Made by a program: the position numbers and the translations under genes
Assembly: GCA_963708545.1 (NCBI GenBank)
Contig: CAVPUD010000038.1
Location: 1 to 10,193, forward strand
Length of the DNA: 10,193 nucleotides
DNA from: Extensimonas sp963708545
GTDB lineage: Bacteria; Pseudomonadota; Gammaproteobacteria; Burkholderiales; Burkholderiaceae_C
Direction of reading: 5' to 3'
The notes under the pieces: generated by a model
Databases searched by the model: none
What the model was told of the DNA's origin: nothing
Seen by the model: only the letters and a program-made list of their open reading frames with translations
Part shown: piece after piece, positions 1-5,957 of the stretch
Position numbering within the stretch: the first letter of the stretch is position 1
Layout: each line of letters starts with the position of its first letter

Positions 1-1809
1 GGCACGGCCGACCTGCACAACCCTTCGCTCAAGGTGATCGCCGACCACATCCGCGCCACGGCCTTCCTGGTGGCCGACGGCGTGATCCCGAGTAACGAAG
101 GACGCGGTTACGTGCAGCGGCGCATCGTCCGCCGCGCCATCCGCCACGGCTACAAGCTGGGCCGCAAGGCGCCGTTCTTCCACAAGCTGGTGCCGGACTT
201 GGTCGCGCAGATGGGCGCGGCGTATCCACACCTCGCGGCGAACCAGCAGCGCATCATGGAGGTGCTCCAGACCGAGGAGGAGCGCTTTTTCGAGACCCTG
301 GCCCATGGTATGGAGATTCTCGACGCGGCGCTCGCTGATGGCAGCAAGGTGTTGGCTGGCGAGCTTGCATTCAAATTGCACGACACCTACGGCTTTCCGC
401 TCGACTTGACGCAGGACGTATGCCGCGAACGCGGCGTGCAGGTCGATGAGGCGGGCTTTCATGCTGCGATGGAAAAGCAGAAAACCCAGGCGCGCGCGGC
501 CGGCAAGTTCAAGATGGAGCGCGCGCTCGAATACAACGGCCCGGCGAGCGCCTTCGTCGGCTACGAAGCGCTGGAGGCGCAGGCCAAGATCGTCGCGATC
601 TACGTCGAGGGCACGCCCGCGGCTGCGCTCAAGGCCGGGCAAAGCGGCGTGCTCGTGCTCGACAGCACGCCGTTTTATGCTGAGAGCGGCGGGCAGGTGG
701 GCGACCAGGGCACGATCACCAGCGGCTCGGCGCATTTCGAGGTGCAAGACACGCAAAAAATCAAGGCCGACGTGCACGGCCACCACGGCGCGCTCGTGAC
801 GGGCACGCTCAACGTGGGCGACCACGTCACGGCCAGCGTCAACCTGGAATTGCGCGCGGCCACCATGCGCAACCACTCGGCCACGCACCTGCTGCACAAA
901 GCGCTGCGCGAAGTGCTGGGCAGCCACGTGCAGCAAAAAGGCAGTCTGGTGAACGCCGAACGCACGCGCTTCGACTTTGCGCACGACGCGCCGCTCACGG
1001 CCGCGCAAGTCCGTGCAATCGAGCGCCGCGTGAACGCCGAAATCCTCGCCAACACGCCCACCCAGGCGCGCGTGATGGACATCGACAGCGCACAGAAAAC
1101 CGGCGCCATGATGCTGTTCGGCGAAAAATACGGCGACAGCGTGCGCGTGCTCGACATCGGCAGTAGCCGCGAACTCTGCGGCGGCACCCACGTCAAGGCC
1201 ACGGGTGAGATAGGCCAGCTCAAAATCGTCAACGAAAGCGGCGTGGCCGCAGGCGTGCGCCGCGTCGAAGCCGTGACCGGCATGGGCGCGCTGGTCTACG
1301 TGCAGGAGATCGAAGCCACGCTGCACGAGGCCGCTGCGGCCTTGCGTGCACCCGCATCCGAGCTGCCCGCACGCATCGCCCAAACGCTGGAGCAGCAGCG
1401 CACGCTCGAAAAAGAGCTGGCGGCGCTCAAAGGCCGGCTGGCTTCGGCGCAGGGCGACGAGCTGCTTGCGCAGGCCGTGGAGGTCAAGGGCGTCAAGCTG
1501 CTCGCCGCGCAGCTAGCAGGCGCCGACGCAAAAACACTGCGTGACACCATGGACAAGCTCAAGGACAAGCTCAAATGCGCCGTGATCGTGCTCGCCGCCG
1601 TCGATGGCGACAAGGTGCAACTGGCCGCTGGCGTGACCAAGGCCGAAACCGCGCGCATCAAGGCCGGCGAGCTCGTGAACTTCGTCGCGCAGCAAGTGGG
1701 CGGCAAGGGCGGCGGCAAGCCCGACCTGGCCATGGCGGGCGGCACCGATGCCGCGGCCTTGCCCGCAGCTCTGGCCTCGGTGCAGGCCTGGGTGGCCGAG
1801 CGACTTTGA
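1..1809 (+). CDS. alaS: Alanine--tRNA ligase, 3' part (5' end outside window)
   Basis: Class II aminoacyl-tRNA synthetase that charges tRNA-Ala with alanine in the cytoplasm and hydrolyses mischarged Ser/Gly-tRNA-Ala. The frame is open from base 1, so the start lies upstream; 602 residues are present out of about 870-880 usual. Visible in order: the motif-3 end of the catalytic core (SNEGRGYVQRRIVRRAIRHG, near bases 79-140); the tRNA-recognition region; the editing domain with its zinc-site motifs HSATHLLH (874-897) and CGGTH (1177-1191); a charged coiled-coil stretch (about 1360-1460); and the C-terminal C-Ala/DHHA1 domain with GGKGGGKPD (1699-1725). The stop is TGA at 1807-1809. All key editing residues are intact and no frameshift is seen. 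A GTG at base 34 is not the real start, because homology continues upstream of it. The following gene starts 25 bp downstream on the same strand, so read-through transcription is likely. Confidence 0.98.
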   Translation, partial: GTADLHNPSLKVIADHIRATAFLVADGVIPSNEGRGYVQRRIVRRAIRHGYKLGRKAPFFHKLVPDLVAQMGAAYPHLAANQQRIMEVLQTEEERFFETLAHGMEILDAALADGSKVLAGELAFKLHDTYGFPLDLTQDVCRERGVQVDEAGFHAAMEKQKTQARAAGKFKMERALEYNGPASAFVGYEALEAQAKIVAIYVEGTPAAALKAGQSGVLVLDSTPFYAESGGQVGDQGTITSGSAHFEVQDTQKIKADVHGHHGALVTGTLNVGDHVTASVNLELRAATMRNHSATHLLHKALREVLGSHVQQKGSLVNAERTRFDFAHDAPLTAAQVRAIERRVNAEILANTPTQARVMDIDSAQKTGAMMLFGEKYGDSVRVLDIGSSRELCGGTHVKATGEIGQLKIVNESGVAAGVRRVEAVTGMGALVYVQEIEATLHEAAAALRAPASELPARIAQTLEQQRTLEKELAALKGRLASAQGDELLAQAVEVKGVKLLAAQLAGADAKTLRDTMDKLKDKLKCAVIVLAAVDGDKVQLAAGVTKAETARIKAGELVNFVAQQVGGKGGGKPDLAMAGGTDAAALPAALASVQAWVAERL

Positions 1810-1834
1810 TCCAGCATCTGTTCGGGGCGGCACG

Positions 1835-2974
1835 GTGGTAAGCCTATTTCCGCGCTGGTTTGTGCTGGGGCTGGGCCTTTGGTGGCTTGGCCCGGCCTGG
1901 GCCATGTCGGTGGCCTTCATCAATCCGGGCAAACCCGATGAAGCGTATTGGGCGAGCGCATCGGCAGCCATGGCGCAGGCGGCGCGCAGCCTGGGTGTGA
2001 CGCTGGAAGTGCACTATGCCAACCGCGACCACGTGCAGGCCTTGACCCTGGCGCGGCGGCTCGTGGCGCGCGCGCCTACAGGGTCTTCTGCCCCGCCCGG
2101 TTCGCCTGCCCCGCCCGCCAGGCCCGATTACCTGATTTTTAGCAACGATTACGGCACCGGGCCCGAAATCCTGCGCATCCTCGAGGGCTCGGGCATCCGC
2201 AGCTTCATGGCCTTCAGCGCAGTGCATGGCCGCAGCCGCGAAGAAACGGGCGCACCCCGCACCCGCCACCGCCTCTGGCTCGGCAGCCTGGAGCCGCAGG
2301 CAGAAGAAGCCGGCTACCTCACGGCGCGGGCGCTCATTGCCCGCGCCAAGGCCGCGGGAGCGGCGCGCGCAGCCGATGGCAAGCTGCAGCTGCTGGCCAT
2401 TGCCGGAGACCGCTCCACTCCTTCCTCCATAGCGCGCAACGCTGGTATGGAGCGTGCCGTGGCCGAAACCAAGGATGTCGTCCTGATGCAGCACGTGTTT
2501 GGCGACTGGCGGCGCGACAAGGCCGCCGAGCAGGCGGCCTGGCTCTACCAACGCTATCCCGCAGCGCGTCTGGTGTGGGCCGGCAATGACCTGATGGCGT
2601 TTGGCGCCATGGATACCTGGCGGGCGCGCGGGGGTCAGCCGGGCAAGGATGCCTGGTTCAGCGGTATCAATACCTCCGAGGAGGCATTCGCGAGCCTGCG
2701 CAGCGGCGCGCTTTCGGCGCTTGCGGGCGGGCATTTCATGACGGGGGCCTGGGCGCTGGTGATGCTGTTTGACTACGCGCACGGTGTGGACTTCGACACG
2801 GAGGGGCTGGAGCAGCAACGGCCCATGTTCGTGCTGTTCGACGCACGCCTCGCGCAGCGCTTTGCGCAGCGTCTGCTCGACCCCGCGCACCCACTGGACT
2901 TCAGGCGTTATAGCAAGGCACTGAATCCACGGCGCCAGCATTACGATTTCAGCCTGCTGCCCTTGCTGCAGTAG
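1835..2974 (+). CDS. Periplasmic sugar-type binding protein (PBP1/LacI-like fold), probable sensor partner of the downstream cyclase
   Basis: A 379-residue secreted protein. GTG at 1835 was chosen because it gives a classic signal peptide: an Arg near the N-terminus, a hydrophobic core FVLGLGLWWLG, and an AWA cleavage site at about residue 23. The longer in-frame ORF from 1748 reads through the end of alaS without homology. The mature part starts SVAFINPGKPDEAYW, like the first strand of Peripla_BP_1/4 proteins. Near the C-terminus LVWAGNDLMAFGAMDTWRA and WFSGINTSEEAFASLRSGAL match the ligand-hinge signatures of sugar-binding periplasmic proteins. A Pro/Ala/Ser-rich loop (about residues 85-98) is an odd insertion. 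No transporter permease or ATPase lies nearby. The next gene, 27 bp on, is a membrane diguanylate cyclase, so a sensory role is inferred. The ligand is unknown. The ribosome-binding site is weak (GGGGCGG at 1824-1830). Confidence 0.85.
   Translation: MVSLFPRWFVLGLGLWWLGPAWAMSVAFINPGKPDEAYWASASAAMAQAARSLGVTLEVHYANRDHVQALTLARRLVARAPTGSSAPPGSPAPPARPDYLIFSNDYGTGPEILRILEGSGIRSFMAFSAVHGRSREETGAPRTRHRLWLGSLEPQAEEAGYLTARALIARAKAAGAARAADGKLQLLAIAGDRSTPSSIARNAGMERAVAETKDVVLMQHVFGDWRRDKAAEQAAWLYQRYPAARLVWAGNDLMAFGAMDTWRARGGQPGKDAWFSGINTSEEAFASLRSGALSALAGGHFMTGAWALVMLFDYAHGVDFDTEGLEQQRPMFVLFDARLAQRFAQRLLDPAHPLDFRRYSKALNPRRQHYDFSLLPLLQ
2088..2117 (+). repeat. Imperfect 18-bp tandem duplication coding a Pro-rich loop
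   Basis: CTGCCCCGCCCG occurs at 2088-2099 and again at 2106-2117, 18 bp apart. It therefore duplicates six codons in frame inside the binding protein (…SAPPGSPAPPAR…). The result is a proline-rich surface loop between the first helix and the DYLIFSND strand. It looks like a local slippage duplication. Confidence 0.6.
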
Positions 2975-3001
2975 CGGCTGCTGGATTGCAGCAAGATACC
3001 C

Positions 3002-4300
3002 ATGCCTCGTTCCGGACCAACGCCCGCCCCCGCAGCCGCGCCGTTTCGCTCCATTGCCTCGCTGCTGATCCGGCGCATCGTGCCCCTGGCACTGCTTTGC
3101 ATGCTGCTGCTCGGCGGTCTGCAGGCGGTTTTCGAATACCAGCGGGGACAAAAAGAGTTCGCGCGTGCCGTGCATGTGATTGCAGAAAACGGCGTGAGCC
3201 TGCTTTCCACGGCCTTGTGGGACATCGAAACGAGCGCCGTGCAGCGCCAGGTACAGTCGCTGGTGAGTCTGCCGGAGGTCGGGCACGTGCGTCTGCGTGC
3301 CGCGACGGGCCCGGTTTTCGAGGCCGGCAAGGGTGGCTACGGCGACACCCCACCTTCTGTGGTGCTGCAAATTCCTTCGCCCAGACACAGCGGCGGCAAC
3401 TCCCTGGGAACGCTCGAAATCTGGGCCAATACCAGCTATTTCCACAAGCAAATATGGACCCAGACCGCGGCGGTGGTGGGTGGCTACCTGCTCATCACTT
3501 TGTTGATCTGCCTGACCGCAGCGGGGGTGCTGCGGCGCGATCTGCAGAAGCCCCTGCAGCAGATCGCGCGCTTTGCCACCGAACTCAAACCCCACAATCT
3601 TTCGCTGCCGCTGACGTATGTGCGGCCCGCGCGTGCGCACCAGGACGAGATCGACTTGTTGGTGCAAGGCTTTGCGCGCCTGCAGGAGGCTTTGCGCAGC
3701 CACATCCAGAACCTGGACCAGCTTGTGCTCGAGCGCACGCAGCAACTCGAAAAACTCGTGGCCGAAGTGCAGGAGATCTCCCGTATCGATACGCTGACCG
3801 GCTGCCTGAACCGCCGCGCGATGGACGAGCGCCTGCCTATAGAGCTGCAGCGCAGCCTGCGCTACGGACGCGCTCTGAGCGTCATGTTTGCCGACCTGGA
3901 TTACTTCAAGCGCATCAACGACGGATTCGGCCACGCTACGGGCGACGTGGTGCTGCGCGAGCTGGCGCAGCGCTACCTGGCAAATCTGCGCACCCCGATC
4001 GACTGGGTTGCGCGCTATGGCGGCGAGGAGTTCATCATCGTTCTGCCTGATTGCGGTCTGGAAGACGCCGTGCAGCTGGCCCAGCGCCTGCGGGTCTTGA
4101 CCCAGTCAGCACCGGTGCAGGTGGCTGGGCGGGAACTGCACCTGACGGCCAGCTTTGGCGTGGCGCAGTTCGATCAGGGCGAAAGCGCAGCGCAACTCCT
4201 CGCCCGCGCCGACGCGGCACTGTACCGGGCCAAGGCCGCCGGCCGCGATCGGGTGTGCAAGGACGACCGTGCCGGCACTGGAAACACCGTGCCCGCCTGA
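3002..4300 (+). CDS. Membrane-bound diguanylate cyclase with periplasmic sensor segment, HAMP-like linker and GGDEF domain
   Basis: A 432-residue inner-membrane enzyme predicted to make cyclic di-GMP from two GTP. Layout: a short Pro/Ala-rich N-terminus; a transmembrane helix at about 23-43; a roughly 110-residue periplasmic segment (44-153) containing ALWDIETSAVQRQVQSLVSL, like short sensor domains of histidine kinases and cyclases; a second helix at about 154-177; a HAMP-like and coiled-coil region to about 258; then the GGDEF domain. Active-site features are present: DTLTGCLNRR (263-272), FADLDYFKRINDGFGHATGD (296-315) and RYGGEEF with GGEEF at 340-344. The usual inhibitory I-site RxxD is out of register (RTPID), so product inhibition may be weak. 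No EAL domain is present. ATG 3002 is the only start that keeps both helices, although no good ribosome-binding site precedes it. It probably shares a transcript with the upstream periplasmic binding protein. Confidence 0.93.
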   Translation: MPRSGPTPAPAAAPFRSIASLLIRRIVPLALLCMLLLGGLQAVFEYQRGQKEFARAVHVIAENGVSLLSTALWDIETSAVQRQVQSLVSLPEVGHVRLRAATGPVFEAGKGGYGDTPPSVVLQIPSPRHSGGNSLGTLEIWANTSYFHKQIWTQTAAVVGGYLLITLLICLTAAGVLRRDLQKPLQQIARFATELKPHNLSLPLTYVRPARAHQDEIDLLVQGFARLQEALRSHIQNLDQLVLERTQQLEKLVAEVQEISRIDTLTGCLNRRAMDERLPIELQRSLRYGRALSVMFADLDYFKRINDGFGHATGDVVLRELAQRYLANLRTPIDWVARYGGEEFIIVLPDCGLEDAVQLAQRLRVLTQSAPVQVAGRELHLTASFGVAQFDQGESAAQLLARADAALYRAKAAGRDRVCKDDRAGTGNTVPA

Positions 4301-4304
4301 CTGC

Positions 4305-4829
4305 TCACAGACGCTGAATGACACCGCAGGCCAGCCGCGGGCCGGCATTGCCCACGGGCTGGGAGACGTAGTCGTCGGGGTCGCGGTGCACGATCAGACC
4401 CCGGTCGACGATGTCATTTGCCGTACTGCCTATGCGCAGCGTGCGGGACTCGAAGCTGAACCGTGCCACGCCCTGCGCATCCGCCTTGAGATTGGGCAGA
4501 TCGCCGACATGGTGCGCGCCCTCACCCATGCCGCCATGGCCATGGGGCTTGCCAGCCGGGTTGAAGTGCCCGCCAGCGCTCAAGCCATCGCCGCTGGAAC
4601 AGTCGCCTTTTTCATGGATGTGGAAACCATGTTCGGCATTCGGCTTGAGGCCGCGCACCTCGCCCGAAACACGCACCACGTCGCCCTGCTGCACGAATTG
4701 CACCGTCCCCGCTGTCGCATTGCCGCGCGTGGGTACGAGCGAAGCCGTGGCACCGGGGCCGGGAGCGGTGGACGCGCAAGCGGCCAGCGCCAGGACGCTG
4801 CTGGCGAGCAAGGTAAAACGGACATTCAT
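4305..4829 (-). CDS. sodC: Cu/Zn superoxide dismutase, predicted lipoprotein
   Basis: A 174-residue periplasmic enzyme that converts superoxide to H2O2 and O2. The start at 4829 was chosen over an in-frame ATG 13 codons upstream because AAGGAG sits 7 nt before it and because it begins a clean lipoprotein signal (MNVRF… LALAAC, lipobox Cys18). Metal and structural residues are all present: GFHIHEKGDC (His70, His72), GGHFNP (His88), a His-rich zinc loop ending AHHVGDLPNL (about His96-His107, Asp110), GLIVHRDPDDY (His148) and RLACGVI. Cys77 and Cys168 should form the family disulfide. The length is normal for bacterial SodC. It converges on the diguanylate cyclase with stop codons 4 bp apart. 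No intrinsic terminator is visible between them, so each transcript probably runs into the other gene. No clear promoter motif was identified upstream. Confidence 0.96.
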   Translation of the reverse strand: MNVRFTLLASSVLALAACASTAPGPGATASLVPTRGNATAGTVQFVQQGDVVRVSGEVRGLKPNAEHGFHIHEKGDCSSGDGLSAGGHFNPAGKPHGHGGMGEGAHHVGDLPNLKADAQGVARFSFESRTLRIGSTANDIVDRGLIVHRDPDDYVSQPVGNAGPRLACGVIQRL

Positions 4830-4836
4830 GGCGAGG

Positions 4837-4842
4837 CTCCTT
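4837..4842 (-). promoter_or_regulatory. Ribosome-binding site of sodC
   Basis: On the minus strand AAGGAG lies 7 nt before the ATG at 4829. This near-ideal Shine-Dalgarno sequence decides the start codon of the superoxide dismutase. Confidence 0.85.
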
Positions 4843-4923
4843 GGCGAGCAAAAGGACGGGACAGTCATTCAGCGAATGTACAAGGAAGTAGAAGTATTTC
4901 GCTATCAGAGCAAGCAGCCGTGG

Positions 4924-4963
4924 CAAAAAGAAAGCCCGCCGACCTTTTGGATCTGCGGGGCTT
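4924..4963 (-). terminator. Intrinsic terminator downstream of tRNA-Ser
   Basis: Read on the minus strand, AAGCCCCGCAGATCC, an AAAA loop and GGTCGGCGGGCTT form an imperfect hairpin with a strong AAGCCC/GGGCTT base. It is followed directly by TCTTTTT. It lies about 50 bp past the CCA end of the tRNA and upstream of sodC, so it should end tRNA transcription before sodC. The plus-strand reading has no T-tract. Confidence 0.75.
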
Positions 4964-5011
4964 GAGGGACGCGCATTAGCGCTTTATGGCGCAATGGCGA
5001 AAAAGACTTTC

Positions 5012-5101
<90 letters not shown>

Positions 5102-5113
5102 GAAAAGTTCTCT

Positions 5114-5119
5114 ATTCTA
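5114..5119 (-). promoter_or_regulatory. Probable -10 box of the tRNA-Ser promoter
   Basis: The minus strand reads TAGAAT twelve nucleotides before the mature tRNA 5' end, a good distance for a short leader. No convincing -35 hexamer was found at 16-18 bp, so the call rests on the -10 match and position alone. Its first three bases are also the TAG stop of the extended DUF2442 frame. Confidence 0.4.
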
Positions 5120-5581
5120 GCAGTCAGCGTGCGGAAGGCTCCCCACAATTTGCTGCTTGTGGTGGTGGGCTTTGACGTCAGCAATGACGTGCTTCCTCAT
5201 GCATTTTCGCCAGCAGCCAGGCTCTCGAGTGCTGCGTAGACGTCTCCGCCACGAGCCTGTCGGACTTTGGGCGTTGAAAGCGAGAATGCGCCCCAGCGAG
5301 GTCATTTTTGCCGGATTCGCCGCCGACGGTTCCAAAGTCCGACAGGCTCCCAACAGCCCCGGGATGCTGATGTCTTCGTCGAGCGCGGGCGAGTGAATAC
5401 CCTGCCCCTCGTCGAGCAACTCAAACTGCGCGGGGTCTTCGGGTCGGGCGCCGGCTAGACGCGGAAACCATGCCAAAGGCATCGACAAGGGACGGGTGTC
5501 GGCGAGCGTCACGACCAGTTCATCGTCCCTGCAGTGCACATGCGCCGCGCGTGGATCAATTTGCAAGGCCAAAGAATTCAT
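5117..5581 (-). CDS. DUF2442 domain protein with a C-terminal tail supplied by an inserted repeat
   Basis: A small protein of unknown function. Residues 1-77 fit the DUF2442 pattern: ELVVTLADTRPLSMPLAWFPRL followed by GIHSPALDEDISIPGLL. The family usually reads IHWP, so Ser64 for Trp is unusual. From residue 78 the frame enters, at its exact outer edge, a 97-bp inverted-repeat element (residues 78 to about 110), then runs on through unrelated, Arg/His-rich sequence to a TAG at 5117-5119. Family members normally stop soon after GLL, so about 77 residues of the 154 are probably not native. The start at 5581 is preferred because GAGAGG lies 9 nt upstream. The alternative ATG at 5620 falls inside the terminal repeat of a second element. 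From memory, DUF2442 genes often follow a DUF4160 gene in pairs suspected to be toxin-antitoxin-like; no such partner is seen here. The gene may be intact in its core or in decay. Confidence 0.75.
   Translation of the reverse strand: MNSLALQIDPRAAHVHCRDDELVVTLADTRPLSMPLAWFPRLAGARPEDPAQFELLDEGQGIHSPALDEDISIPGLLGACRTLEPSAANPAKMTSLGRILAFNAQSPTGSWRRRLRSTREPGCWRKCMRKHVIADVKAHHHKQQIVGSLPHADC
5253..5349. repeat. 97-bp MITE-like element with 18-bp perfect inverted ends
   Basis: GAGCCTGTCGGACTTTGG at 5253-5270 is exactly repeated in inverse at 5332-5349. The 61-bp interior is not itself palindromic and has no transposase. The end sequence resembles short dispersed repeats I recall from Comamonadaceae genomes, but copy number cannot be tested here. 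It sits within the 3' end of the DUF2442 reading frame and keeps it open. No target-site duplication is obvious. Confidence 0.85.
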
Positions 5582-5605
5582 TCCAAGAAGCCTCTCGAGG
5601 CTTCC

Positions 5606-5781
5606 ACCCAGATTGTCCATTAGGCGGTGCTGCGCACCTACGCGGGTGCTGGCGGACGGCTGCCGGTCATTTTGCCCCCTGCTTCGGCGTCCATGGCTCC
5701 GGCGATGGACTTCTCACCAGTGACCAAACTGCCACGCCAGCCGCCTCGCCATCATCCCGCGTCCTAATGAACAATCTGGGT
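5606..5781. repeat. 176-bp MITE-like element with 19-bp inverted ends
   Basis: ACCCAGATTGTCCATTAGG at 5606-5624 is matched in inverse at 5763-5781 with one mismatch (18 of 19). The interior shows no recognised gene. It lies just upstream of the DUF2442 gene and differs in sequence from the 97-bp element. The inner end of the left repeat, read on the minus strand, provides an ATG in frame with DUF2442. No clear target duplication was seen. Confidence 0.75.
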
Positions 5782-5957
5782 AAATCTGCTCGAAGCAACC
5801 CGGCCGTGGCCGGGTACGCCCGCTGGAATACGATAGCGGCTTGCCGTGCGCTGAGGACTTGTTCCAGCCGCTCGCCCAGAGCCGCATGGCGCAGGGCAGG
5901 GCGGGTGCCTGTTGGCTTGCTTCCCGGCGCCGCCCCATCGTCTGCACGACTCTTCTA
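5782..5957. other. Non-coding leader of the ATP-grasp gene, with a perfect palindrome
   Basis: Together with the 176-bp element this makes a 376-bp stretch (5582-5957) without a convincing gene. At 5798-5815 ACCCGGCC-GT-GGCCGGGT is a perfect 8-bp inverted repeat with a 2-nt centre. It has no T-tract on either side, so it is not a standard terminator and could be an operator or hairpin. TACGAT at about 5828 could be a -10 box but has no -35 partner. The frame of the ATP-grasp gene stays open back to 5841, but its translation there is unlike any family I know. Confidence 0.4.

Noticed and set aside
1844..3934. A 696-codon open frame on the minus strand opposite the binding protein and cyclase
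   Set aside because: It is antisense to two clearly recognisable genes, and its translation is His/Gln/Arg-rich with no domain signature. It is a high-GC shadow frame.
4301..4304. Bidirectional terminator between the cyclase and sodC
   Set aside because: Only 4 bp separate the stop codons, and no hairpin with T-tract is visible around them.
5175..5190. ACGTCA-GCAA-TGACGT perfect 6-bp inverted repeat
   Set aside because: The stem is short, without a T-tract, and not tied to a promoter. Occurrence by chance is plausible.
5798..5815. The ACCCGGCC/GGCCGGGT palindrome as a terminator
   Set aside because: It is strong but has no following T-tract on either strand and a 2-nt loop. It was noted only as part of the leader region.
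5841..5957. N-terminal extension of the ATP-grasp protein from ATG 5841
   Set aside because: The extra 39 residues are low-complexity, resemble no family start, and overlap sequence with palindromes. ATG 5958 is the better start.
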